NCBI GenBank assembly: GCA_031278295.1
Contig: JAITKQ010000020.1
Location: 1-24,222, forward strand
DNA from: Spirochaetaceae bacterium
Lineage (GTDB): Bacteria > Spirochaetota > Spirochaetia > Treponematales > Breznakiellaceae
Reading direction: 5' to 3'
Length of the DNA stretch: 24,222 nt
This document shows, in pieces, positions 7,004-13,521 of this stretch. The position numbers and the translations under genes were made by a program. Each line of letters begins with the position of its first letter. Within the stretch, counting starts at the first letter, position 1. Below the pieces are notes generated by a model that worked only from the letters and a program-made list of their open reading frames with translations, was not told where the DNA came from and made no database searches.

Positions 7004-8035
7004 ATGGATAAAAAAAGCTATAACCGGTCAGAATCGGAAGAAATGATTTCGCTGATGGCTTCGACCATGCCGCCTAGGCGCGGAATTCCCGGCGGTATTC
7101 ATATTAAGGAAGTGGTCAACACACTGATAAAAAGCTACGATGAGATCGAAGAAACGATAAAGGTCGATTCGGTATACCAGCTTAACCGTTCACTGCTTAT
7201 AGAGATGATTGAAAAACTGAGACGGTTGATATTTCCTGGTTACTTTGTAAAAAAATATATCACAAAAAGCTTTATCGAGTACCAGACCGGAGAGCTTGTT
7301 GAAGAAATCTTTTTTGATTTAACAAAACAGATCGCGATAGCCATGTGCCACCGCAAAAACGGCGCGATCTGCCATGATGAAGCGCTGAAAGAGGCAGAAA
7401 AACTGGTTTATGTTTTTTTATCGAAGCTTCCTTTAATCAGGCGCTACCTTGCGATGGATGTTGACGCCGCCTTTGACGGCGATCCCGCCGCATACAGCAA
7501 AGACGAAATCATATCATCGTACCCGGGCATTTACGCGATAATGGTGTACCGTTTGGCGCACGAATTGTACCTGCTCGACATTCCGCTGATTCCCCGCATA
7601 ATGACGGAATACGCCCACAACATTACAGGTATAGATATTCATCCGGGCGCGACAATAGGCAAACATTTTTTTATCGATCACGGTACCGGCATCGTAATCG
7701 GCGAAACAACGGTGATCGGCAACCATGTAAAAGTTTACCAGGGTGTTACGCTGGGCGGACTTTCGACACGCGGGGGTCAGACGCTCCGCGGTATAAAACG
7801 CCACCCCACGATAGAGGACGATGTAACGATCTATTCGGGAGCGTCCATCCTCGGCGGAACTACGGTGATAGGACGCGGCGTTGTGATAGGCAGCAACGCC
7901 TTCGTCACAAAATCCGTTCCCGCCCAGACCCGCGTAAGCGTTAAAAACCCTGAGCTTCAAATACATGAAAACGCCTCAAAAAATGTTGAGCATCAGGAAC
8001 TGGACCAAAACGAATTCTGGGACTGGGTGATATAA
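7004..8035 (+). CDS. cysE: Serine O-acetyltransferase with long helical N-terminal region
   Basis: Makes O-acetylserine from serine and acetyl-CoA, the entry to cysteine synthesis. The N-terminal half (about 1-200) is helical and contains DGDPAA (158-162) and YPGIYAIMVYRLAHELY (173-189), both typical of the SAT helical domain. The left-handed beta-helix follows, with IDIHPGATIGKHFFIDHGTG (210-229, catalytic His), VIGETTVIG and QGVTLGG. Its repeated I/V-G hexapeptides run to SNAFVTKSVP near residue 305. At 343 residues it is longer than the E. coli enzyme, because about 150 residues precede the DPAA motif. The E. coli-type C-terminal tail ending in Ile is only loosely echoed (FWDWVI). ATG at 7004 has a weak ribosome site; ATG at codon 14 is an alternative. 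Thiamine pyrophosphokinase begins 8 bases after the stop, suggesting co-transcription. Confidence 0.93.
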   Translation: MDKKSYNRSESEEMISLMASTMPPRRGIPGGIHIKEVVNTLIKSYDEIEETIKVDSVYQLNRSLLIEMIEKLRRLIFPGYFVKKYITKSFIEYQTGELVEEIFFDLTKQIAIAMCHRKNGAICHDEALKEAEKLVYVFLSKLPLIRRYLAMDVDAAFDGDPAAYSKDEIISSYPGIYAIMVYRLAHELYLLDIPLIPRIMTEYAHNITGIDIHPGATIGKHFFIDHGTGIVIGETTVIGNHVKVYQGVTLGGLSTRGGQTLRGIKRHPTIEDDVTIYSGASILGGTTVIGRGVVIGSNAFVTKSVPAQTRVSVKNPELQIHENASKNVEHQELDQNEFWDWVI

Positions 8036-8043
8036 ACCGACGC

Positions 8044-8703
8044 ATGAAGGGTCTCGTTTTTATCGGCGGCGAAGGGCCGGATGCGGAATTGTGCGCCGGC
8101 CTTGCTGCCGAGTCGGATATTATCGTCGCCGCCGATTCCGGACTTGTGTGCGCCGAAAACTTAAGTTTACGCCCCGATTGGGTAATCGGGGACATGGACT
8201 CACTTGACGACGAATCACGGCTCGACGCATACCCGCCCGGCCGTGTGATCCGCTTTCCAGCCGATAAAGATTTTACCGATACAGAACTGGCCCTGGACCT
8301 GCTTTTCGAACAAGGCTGCGATGAAATTACGCTCGCAGGCGGCGGGGGCGGCAGGCTTGACCACATTCTTGCTATAGCGGCGCTGTTTGAGCGGGAACGC
8401 TACCCTCGGCGCTGGTTTACCGCGCGGGAAAAAATCTACGCTGTGTCAGGGGAATTTTGCTGTAATACAAAAAAAACCGACGCCATTTCCGTATTTCCGC
8501 TCGGAAACGGGCCGTGGAAGGCGCAAAGTACCGGCCTTAAATGGCCCCTTGCATCCGCCGGGTGGAGCCGCGGTTTTTTTGGCATAAGCAATGCCCCGGA
8601 AACCGAAACTGTTACGGTAAGGGCCTTGTCCGGAAGGTTTCTCGTGCTTGTAACGGAATTCCCGCCGCCCGGCAATTCTGAATTCAGCCGTGCGGGGCAT
8701 TGA
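8044..8703 (+). CDS. thiN: Thiamine pyrophosphokinase
   Basis: Transfers pyrophosphate from ATP to thiamine, giving ThDP, the cofactor used by the IlvB encoded in this window. Family motifs are AADSG (29-33), DWVIGDMDSL (45-54), KDFTDTELALD (75-85) and the glycine-rich AGGGGGRLDHILA (98-110). At 219 residues it has the normal size. Its ATG is 8 bases behind cysE and lacks a strong ribosome site, so translational coupling is likely. There is no room for a TPP riboswitch upstream. The region encoding PDWVIGD contains a perfect 8-bp-arm palindrome (8172-8191). A C15 tract begins 64 bases after the stop. Confidence 0.92.
   Translation: MKGLVFIGGEGPDAELCAGLAAESDIIVAADSGLVCAENLSLRPDWVIGDMDSLDDESRLDAYPPGRVIRFPADKDFTDTELALDLLFEQGCDEITLAGGGGGRLDHILAIAALFERERYPRRWFTAREKIYAVSGEFCCNTKKTDAISVFPLGNGPWKAQSTGLKWPLASAGWSRGFFGISNAPETETVTVRALSGRFLVLVTEFPPPGNSEFSRAGH
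8172..8191. repeat. Short-loop palindrome inside thiN (8-bp arms)
   Basis: CCCCGATT and AATCGGGG are exact complements around GGGT, over the codons of the conserved PDWVIGD motif. Arms of this length could arise by chance; it is listed because it matches the style of the longer palindromes. Confidence 0.6.
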
Positions 8704-8767
8704 CGGCAAGGGTAAGGAACGAATCTGCCGGTCAATGGTGGAGGCAAGGGCCGATTTCATACCGGAG

Positions 8768-8782
8768 CCCCCCCCCCCCCCC
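8768..8782. repeat. Homopolymer run of 15 C
   Basis: An uninterrupted C15 lies 64 bases after thiN, in the same gap as repeat copy 2. The same pairing of tract and repeat occurs at 4805-5096. Confidence 0.95.
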
Positions 8783-8861
8783 TTGCTGAGGCAAAAGGGC
8801 CCGTCAATCCCGTATATTGTCCATCAGATTCATCGGGACGGGGCGATCCAATTCATCTCGT

Positions 8862-9100
8862 GCCGAAAAGCCGGCGTGTACGAAACGCGGGGATTGGAGG
8901 GGCGCGTAGTGTTCGCGCGTAGTGTTCGCGCGTAGTGTTCGCGCGTAGCGTTCGCGCGTAGCGTTCGCGCAGAGCGTTCGCGCAGGGAATGGAGGGGCAA
9001 CCCAAGGGGCTTGCCTTGCGGAACCCCCGTAAAGCCCGGTTTCCGGCACGAAGGGCCGGAAATGCGCCCAAATGCATGGAAAATTTTTGTAAATGTAAAA
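8862..9100. repeat. Dispersed intergenic repeat, copy 2, interrupted by a tandem array
   Basis: Collinear with 4951-5096 from GCCGAAAAGCCG to the end block GTAAATGTAAAA (9089-9100). Relative to copy 1 it has about 95 extra bases: the 13-bp array plus a second copy of the block GGGAWTGGAGGGGC, which therefore stands on both sides of the array. The central hairpin is weakened here (GGCACGAAGGGCC). No left-hand TTTTACATTTAC was found. Confidence 0.85.
8902..8979. repeat. Six-unit 13-bp tandem array
   Basis: Unit GCGCGTAGTGTTC occurs three times exactly (8902-8940), then GCGCGTAGCGTTC twice (8941-8966), then GCGCAGAGCGTTC once (8967-8979), followed by a partial unit. The polymorphism gradient T to C to AGA from left to right suggests recent duplication at the left end. 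It lies inside repeat copy 2. Confidence 0.95.
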
Positions 9101-9124
9101 TCGCCGCATGACGCTCCTTTTGAA

Positions 9125-9153
9125 TTGACAGGCAAGGGCGCATAGCGGATAAT
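9125..9153 (+). promoter_or_regulatory. Sigma-70-type promoter for the cyclo-ligase gene
   Basis: TTGACA (9125-9130), a 17-base spacer and GATAAT (9148-9153) give a near-consensus promoter. The predicted transcript starts near 9160 and has a leader of about 28 bases with AAGGGGGA at 9173-9180. Confidence 0.75.
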
Positions 9154-9187
9154 TGAATAGTTACAAACGCTTAAGGGGGAATCTGGT

Positions 9188-9772
9188 ATGACAAAAAAAG
9201 AACTGCGCGGGATTATGAAGCAAAAGTTAAACGCGCTGCCTAAACAACAGTTTACGGACGAAGGGATACTTGCCGCGGAGCGGCTGGCCTGTACCAATCT
9301 TTGGAAAAGCTACGACCGCATACTGATTTACCTTTCGATGCCGGACGAGCTTGATACTTCCGCGCTGCTTGACATCGCGTTTTCAGGCGGTAAGGCCGTT
9401 TATTCACCAAAAGTAGAGACTGATACGACTATGCGCTTTTTCCGCGTAAGCCGCGATGAAAGTTCGTGGGTTGCGGGCGCTTTCGGTATCAGGGAGCCTG
9501 CCGGGCGCGAGGAGGATGTTTTCAGGCCGGAGGACGGCAGGGCGCTGGTAATATCGCCGGGACTTGCTTTTGACCGCGCGGGGAACCGTATGGGCCGGGG
9601 CAAGGGTTTTTACGACCGTTTCTACGAAAAACTTTTCGCGGCAAGCCCCGAATCAGCCTGTTGCGCGCTCTGCCTGAGTTGTCAGATTGTTGACGAGGTG
9701 CCGGTTGAACAGTTTGACCGAAAAGTGAACGCGATCTGTACAAAAGACGAATTCATACCCATAGCCGTTTAA
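9188..9772 (+). CDS. 5-formyltetrahydrofolate cyclo-ligase
   Basis: ATP-dependent conversion of 5-formyl-THF to 5,10-methenyl-THF, returning a storage folate to the one-carbon pool in the cytoplasm. The N-terminus has the basic helix TKKELRGIMKQKLNALP. RILIYLSMPDELDTSALL (44-61) and the hallmark PGLAFDRAGNRMGRGKGFYD (124-143) identify the family. At 194 residues it has the usual length. AAGGGGGA lies seven bases upstream of ATG and a near-consensus promoter precedes it, so the gene is probably transcribed independently of thiN. Its product feeds 10-formyl-THF supply, the donor for the fmt product encoded 4 kb downstream. Confidence 0.93.
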   Translation: MTKKELRGIMKQKLNALPKQQFTDEGILAAERLACTNLWKSYDRILIYLSMPDELDTSALLDIAFSGGKAVYSPKVETDTTMRFFRVSRDESSWVAGAFGIREPAGREEDVFRPEDGRALVISPGLAFDRAGNRMGRGKGFYDRFYEKLFAASPESACCALCLSCQIVDEVPVEQFDRKVNAICTKDEFIPIAV

Positions 9773-9812
9773 CTTTCACCGTCACGGACGCTTGCGTAAA
9801 CAACGGTTTATA

Positions 9813-9838
9813 CGTCAACAAATGTTGACGAGCAACTT
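9813..9838 (+). terminator. Weak stem-loop after the cyclo-ligase gene
   Basis: CGTCAACA and TGTTGACG (9813-9820, 9823-9830) are exact complements with a two-base AA between them. They are followed within eight bases by a short T run. It could be a terminator or a dyad operator. Confidence 0.3.
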
Positions 9839-9914
9839 TTGTTCATCTTCGCGGATCTGTGTCCATGAACCGTGCCGCTTTATTCGCAAGCGGGGTCTAA
9901 TATCATACGATATG

Positions 9915-9944
9915 TTGACCGGACTTTGACAAAAAAGTTATACT
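9915..9944 (+). promoter_or_regulatory. Candidate htpG promoter
   Basis: TTGACC (9915-9920), an 18-base spacer and TATACT (9939-9944). A transcript from about 9951 would carry a leader of about 200 bases. A second TTGACA (9926-9931) overlaps the spacer but has no matching -10. Confidence 0.55.
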
Positions 9945-9961
9945 TTTACCGAATTCAAAAT

Positions 9962-10129
9962 CACGGTTTTTGCGGAACCGTGTGGTTATAAAACATAAAT
10001 GGACTTGTTCAAGAACCTATTTGAATGTGGGTAAAAGCCCACGGGTTCTTGAACAAGTCTTGCAAAATGCAAAGCATTTTGCCTTTTTTTCAGCGGAAGT
10101 TGTTCAGAAACTGAGGTTTCTGAACAACT
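9962..10129 (+). promoter_or_regulatory. Structured htpG leader with successive hairpins
   Basis: Four stems follow one another. The first is CACGGTT/AACCGTG (9962-9968 with 9976-9982). The second has 16-bp arms (10002-10017 with 10044-10059) enclosing an inner GTGGG/CCCAC stem. The third, GCAAAATGC-AAA-GCATTTTGC (10062-10082), is followed by C and seven T residues, like an intrinsic terminator. The fourth has 14-bp arms around TGAG (10098-10111 with 10116-10129), ending 13 bases before AGGAGA. Stems two and four share the related arms TTGTTCAAGAAC and TTGTTCAGAAAC, so alternative pairing is conceivable. Control of a heat-shock gene by attenuation or RNA structure is inferred. Confidence 0.6.
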
Positions 10130-10152
10130 CTAATATTGAATTAGGAGATACT

Positions 10153-12039
10153 ATGGCACAACGACAATTTCAGACAGAGGTAAGCAGGCTGCTGCACCTA
10201 ATCATTCATTCGCTGTATTCAAACCGCGAAGTTTTTTTGAGGGAACTTGTATCAAACGCATCCGACGCGCTTGATAAACTCAAATACCTTTCTGTTGCGG
10301 ACGATGCGTACAAAAGTATCAGCTTTGATCCGCGTATTGATATTTCGTTTGACAAAAACGCGAAAACGCTGGCGGTTTCCGACAACGGAATTGGCATGAG
10401 CGAACAGGAACTTGCCGATTCGCTCGGTACTATTGCCCGTTCCGGCACGAAAGCTTTTCTTGAAAAACTGGAACTTGACGCAAAGAAAAACAGTAATTTG
10501 ATAGGGCAGTTTGGCGTTGGTTTTTACTCCGCGTTCATGGTCGCGGACAGGATCGAAGTTACCAGCCGCAAAGCAAACGAAGAGTCCGCATGGAAATGGT
10601 CGAGCGACGGAAAAGAAACTTACGACATAGAAAGCGCGGCCCGCGATACACAGGGTACCACCGTTTTGCTGCATTTGACGGAGGAAGGCCTGGAATACGC
10701 CAACCGCTGGTCTATCGAAGATATAATAAAGCGGTATTCTAACTATATTACGTTCCCCATATACCTTACTTTTGATGAAAAAGAGTGGGACGACAAGGGA
10801 AACGAGAAAGGAAGCAAGACAAAAACTGAAAGGATCAATTCCGGCGCGGCCCTTTGGCGCAGCCCAAAAGCGGAATTGAAGCCGGAGAACTATAACGAAT
10901 TTTATAAGCAGCTTTCGCATGACAAGGATGAACCGCTTTTGTATATCCATACAAAAGCGGAGGGGTCCCTCCAGTACATCACATTGCTTTATATTCCCCG
11001 AAAAGCGCCGTTTGATATGTTTCACGCCGACTATAAACCCGGCGTAAAACTGTATGTAAAACATGTTTTTATCACCGATGATGACAAGGAATTGATGCCC
11101 GTATGGCTTCGCTTTGTGCGCGGCATAGTTGACAGCGAAGATCTGCCGCTCAATGTAAGCCGCGAAATTCCGCAGCAGAACAGGATTCTCGCAAACATAA
11201 AAAACGCTTCGGTAAAGAAAATACTTTCGGAGCTAAAAACAATTTCCGAAAATGACAAAGAAAAATGGAATGTTTTTGTTTCCGAGTTCAACCGGCCGTT
11301 AAAAGAAGGCCTGTATTCCGATTGGGAAAACCGTGAGGCCATAACAGGACTGGTACGCTTCAAAAGCAGCGCCGTTGACGGGTGGACAAGCCTTGCCGAA
11401 TACGCGGACCGCATGAAAGCCGATCAAAAATACATTTACTATATTTCAGGCAGCGATGAAAAAACCTTAAAGGCATCCCCCCTGCTCGAAGCTTACCGCG
11501 CCAAAGGGATAGAGGTGCTGATAATGCACGAGGAGATCGACGAAATTGTCGTTCCGCAACTGGGCCGCTACAAACAGGCGACGGGGGACGCTTCCCGTGA
11601 ATGGGAGTTAAAAGCGGTAAACCGGAGCGGGGCGGACGAGGAGCTTGGCGAAAAGCCGGACAGCAAGACCGAAAGCGACTCTAAGCCCGTCATCGAAAAG
11701 GTAAAAAACGCTCTTGGCGAGCGCGTCAAGGACGTAAGGCTTTCACGCCGGCTACAGGACTCGCCTTCCTGTATCGTGGCGGACGAAAACGATCCGTCTT
11801 TGCAGATGGCGCAGATACTCAAGGCTATGGGTCAGGGCGATGTTCCGGATGCCGCGCCCATACTCGAATTGAACCCGTCCCACCCGCTGGTTTCCGGCCT
11901 TAAAGACACGGAAGACGCGCTTGTGATAGAGGATACGGCGGACGTACTCCTTGACCAGGCCCTGCTTGTCGAGGGGCTTAAACTAAAAGACCCTGCCGGC
12001 TTTGTGAAGCGGCTGAACAGGCTGCTTTCACGGAAATAG
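10153..12039 (+). CDS. htpG: Hsp90 family chaperone HtpG
   Basis: ATP-dependent cytoplasmic chaperone. The GHKL ATPase domain starts FQTEVSRLLHLIIHSLYSNR and shows FLRELVSNASDALDKL (28-43), DNGIGM (77-82) and IGQFGVGFYSAFMV (117-130). The middle domain has LYIPRKAPFDMF and the Arg-containing PLNVSREIPQQNRIL. The dimerisation domain follows a charged linker (near DEELGEKPDSKTESDSK). At 628 residues it has the usual length. ATG at 10153 is chosen because AGGAGA ends five bases before it and MAQRQFQTEV matches the family N-terminus; the frame upstream to 9970 is leader. The upstream region has its own promoter and a highly structured leader. The unknown gene at 12067 begins 27 bases after the stop. 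Confidence 0.97.
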   Translation: MAQRQFQTEVSRLLHLIIHSLYSNREVFLRELVSNASDALDKLKYLSVADDAYKSISFDPRIDISFDKNAKTLAVSDNGIGMSEQELADSLGTIARSGTKAFLEKLELDAKKNSNLIGQFGVGFYSAFMVADRIEVTSRKANEESAWKWSSDGKETYDIESAARDTQGTTVLLHLTEEGLEYANRWSIEDIIKRYSNYITFPIYLTFDEKEWDDKGNEKGSKTKTERINSGAALWRSPKAELKPENYNEFYKQLSHDKDEPLLYIHTKAEGSLQYITLLYIPRKAPFDMFHADYKPGVKLYVKHVFITDDDKELMPVWLRFVRGIVDSEDLPLNVSREIPQQNRILANIKNASVKKILSELKTISENDKEKWNVFVSEFNRPLKEGLYSDWENREAITGLVRFKSSAVDGWTSLAEYADRMKADQKYIYYISGSDEKTLKASPLLEAYRAKGIEVLIMHEEIDEIVVPQLGRYKQATGDASREWELKAVNRSGADEELGEKPDSKTESDSKPVIEKVKNALGERVKDVRLSRRLQDSPSCIVADENDPSLQMAQILKAMGQGDVPDAAPILELNPSHPLVSGLKDTEDALVIEDTADVLLDQALLVEGLKLKDPAGFVKRLNRLLSRK

Positions 12040-12066
12040 CCGGGCGGCGGTGTCAGGCCAGGTAAA

Positions 12067-12615
12067 TTGTCCGGGGGCGACGCGCTTTACCGTTTCGTAG
12101 CGCTGGTTCCGCACGCGAACGCGCGTGCGGAGTTTAACAGGTATCGCCGTGAATCAGCGTTGATCGCCGGTAAGGGTATCTACACCTTCCCGGCCGCCGC
12201 GCCGGTCGCGTTGCTTACGGCGCCCGTCCCCGGAGATCAGTTAAAGCGCCTGGCGGCGCTTTTTAGGCTGCAAAGTTATAAAAACGGCGGGGACGGAAGG
12301 ATCGTCACGGGAGAAATTTCATCCATAATTTTGCCTGACGGAAAAACGCTTGCCGGCCCCTGCCTTTCCATAGAAGCACCGCCCATTCCCGGTGAGATAG
12401 CGGTCGCGGAAAGCTTTAAAAAATTAATCCTGGTCGCGGGCATATTTCCCGGTACGCCGGAACTGCCTCCTTTGCGAAGACCCGTTAAATTCAGCGCCGC
12501 CGCCCTTGCAAACATAAGTTTAACGCCGCTACGGTACGAACAATCGTACTGTTGGACGGTAGGCGAACCTCGGTGGCTGCCTTCGATCAGGGGAGGGGCG
12601 GGCTTTGAACACTGA
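12067..12615 (+). CDS. Conserved-looking protein of unknown function
   Basis: A 182-residue protein without signal peptide or membrane helix. It opens YRFVALVPHANARAEFNRYR and contains FPAAAPVALLTAPVP, a Gly-rich central part and SFKKLILVAGIFPG. The opening resembles RNA ligase/2H-phosphoesterase starts, but the two HxTx motifs are absent, so I do not assign that function. The likely start is TTG at 12067, with only a weak AGG upstream. Its last 11 bases overlap the DUF167 gene, implying co-translation. It contains a perfect 10-bp-arm palindrome at 12108-12131. Codon usage resembles its neighbours, which supports a real gene. Confidence 0.65.
   Translation: MSGGDALYRFVALVPHANARAEFNRYRRESALIAGKGIYTFPAAAPVALLTAPVPGDQLKRLAALFRLQSYKNGGDGRIVTGEISSIILPDGKTLAGPCLSIEAPPIPGEIAVAESFKKLILVAGIFPGTPELPPLRRPVKFSAAALANISLTPLRYEQSYCWTVGEPRWLPSIRGGAGFEH
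12108..12131. repeat. Short-loop palindrome inside the unknown gene (10-bp arms)
   Basis: TCCGCACGCG and CGCGTGCGGA are exact complements around AACG. They overlie the codons for about VPHANARAEF, near the protein N-terminus. Confidence 0.75.
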
Positions 12616-12958
12616 TTTTTTTGAAACAAAAGACGGGAGCCTAATTCTGAAGATAAAGGCGATTCCCGGCGCGTCAAAAACGGAATTTGCCGGCGTCCAT
12701 GACGGCCGCTTGAGGGTAAGAATCGCCGCCGCGCCGGAAGACGGCAGGGCAAACGCCTGCCTGACGGCGTTTCTCGCGAAAACCCTGGGCTGTTCCAAAC
12801 GGGAGCTTGTTATAAAAAGCGGCGAAAGGTCACGCCTTAAAACCGTTTACCTGCCGCAGCGCTGCCTTGAAAAAGCGTCCGCCCTCGTCCCGGCTTCCCG
12901 GCCTTACGGAGGAGGCTGTCCTGGCGAAAGCGCGAATTACGCCAATGAACAGGAATGA
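12605..12958 (+). CDS. DUF167 (YggU) family protein
   Basis: A 117-residue protein whose first 85 or so residues are a full DUF167 domain. It shows LILKIKAIPGASKTEFAGV, GRLRVRIAAAPEDGRAN (the family's PxxGxAN motif), ACLTAFLAKTLG and VIKSGERSRLKTVYL. The family folds as a small alpha/beta domain of unknown biochemical role. The C-terminal tail of about 30 residues is Gly/Ala-rich and probably disordered. The start is TTG at 12605, preceded by a GGGGAGGGG ribosome site and overlapping the previous gene by 11 bases. Its stop overlaps an upstream ATG of the deformylase frame (ATGA), so this gene, def and fmt look like one operon. Confidence 0.88.
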   Translation: MNTDFFETKDGSLILKIKAIPGASKTEFAGVHDGRLRVRIAAAPEDGRANACLTAFLAKTLGCSKRELVIKSGERSRLKTVYLPQRCLEKASALVPASRPYGGGCPGESANYANEQE

Positions 12959-13032
12959 ACGCTAATTTATCCGCGTTTACCATGCGCCGCCGGACGCTTA
13001 ACTGGAAGGCTGTAAAATTGTATGATGAAGTC

Positions 13033-13521
13033 ATGCGGGTTCTTACGTTTGGTAACGAGGCCTTAAGGCAAAAATCTGAGCCGGTTGAAAACATAGACGG
13101 GGAAATTGAATCGCTGCTTGCCGGAATGTTCAAAATTCTGGAACGGCACAAAGGTGTCGGGCTTGCGGCGGTGCAGATCGGGATACCCCGGCGGTTTTTT
13201 ATAACACGGATCGGGAACGACGCGCCGCGTGTTTTTATCAACCCTTTAATTATCGAAACTTCCGGGGAGCTTGCGGATTACGAGGAGGGCTGCCTGTCCC
13301 TGCCGGGCGTCTGGGGACAAATTATGCGGCCAAAGATGGTACGCCTTCAGGCCCGGAACGAGAAAGGCAAGCTGCTTACGATTGACGCCGACGGCATCCT
13401 GGCGCGTGTTATACAGCACGAATGCGATCACCTTGACGGAACCCTGTTCATCGACAAGCTTTCGGCGTTGAAGCGGGAGCGGCTGTTAAACAAGTACGAA
13501 AAGCTAAAAACCAAAAAGTAA
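13033..13521 (+). CDS. def: Peptide deformylase
   Basis: Metal-dependent removal of the formyl group from N-terminal formyl-Met of new proteins at the ribosome. All three active-site motifs are present: GVGLAAVQIG, EGCLSLPG (Cys metal ligand) and HECDHLDG (His ligands and catalytic Glu). From ATG at 13033 the protein begins MRVLTFGNEALRQKSEPV, the standard family start, and has 162 residues. The frame is open back to ATG at 12955, which overlaps the DUF167 stop as ATGA. That 26-residue extension has no family counterpart, but coupling could favour it. The stop TAA overlaps the fmt ATG by one base, tying the pair that adds and removes the formyl group. Confidence 0.93.
   Translation: MRVLTFGNEALRQKSEPVENIDGEIESLLAGMFKILERHKGVGLAAVQIGIPRRFFITRIGNDAPRVFINPLIIETSGELADYEEGCLSLPGVWGQIMRPKMVRLQARNEKGKLLTIDADGILARVIQHECDHLDGTLFIDKLSALKRERLLNKYEKLKTKK

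Larger units (their letters stand above)
8704..9187. other. Long gap with C15 tract, dispersed repeat and 13-bp array; no gene seen
   Basis: The 484 bases between thiN and the cyclo-ligase gene contain a C15 run (8768-8782), repeat copy 2 with its inserted tandem array, and a strong promoter at the right end. Several overlapping open frames of about 100 codons on the minus strand are translations of the repeats and have no gene-like features. Confidence 0.7.
9773..10152. other. htpG upstream region and leader; no separate gene
   Basis: These 380 bases hold a possible terminator (9813-9838), a promoter (9915-9944) and a leader of about 200 bases with several hairpins. The htpG frame stays open back to 9970, but the family N-terminus and the ribosome site place the start at 10153. 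No CIRCE element was seen. Confidence 0.6.

Noticed and set aside
8000..8043. TPP riboswitch before thiN
   Set aside because: Only eight bases separate cysE and thiN, and no THI-box-like sequence was seen.
8902..8979. CRISPR array
   Set aside because: The units are 13 bp, directly tandem with no spacers, and there are no cas genes.
8804..9297. Overlapping minus-strand open frames of about 100-155 codons rich in RANTTREHYA-like repeats
   Set aside because: They are translations of the 13-bp array and the dispersed repeat, occur in several frames at once, and lack start signals or family resemblance.
9970..10152. Upstream extension of HtpG by 61 residues
   Set aside because: The extension translates the hairpin leader. 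AGGAGA and the family N-terminus both place the start at 10153.
9773..10152. CIRCE/HrcA operator before htpG
   Set aside because: No TTAGCACTC-N9-GAGTGCTAA-like dyad is present.
12955..13032. Deformylase start at 12955 overlapping the DUF167 stop
   Set aside because: It adds 26 residues with no family counterpart; MRVLTFGNEALRQ at 13033 is the usual beginning. Not fully excluded, because the ATGA overlap is attractive.
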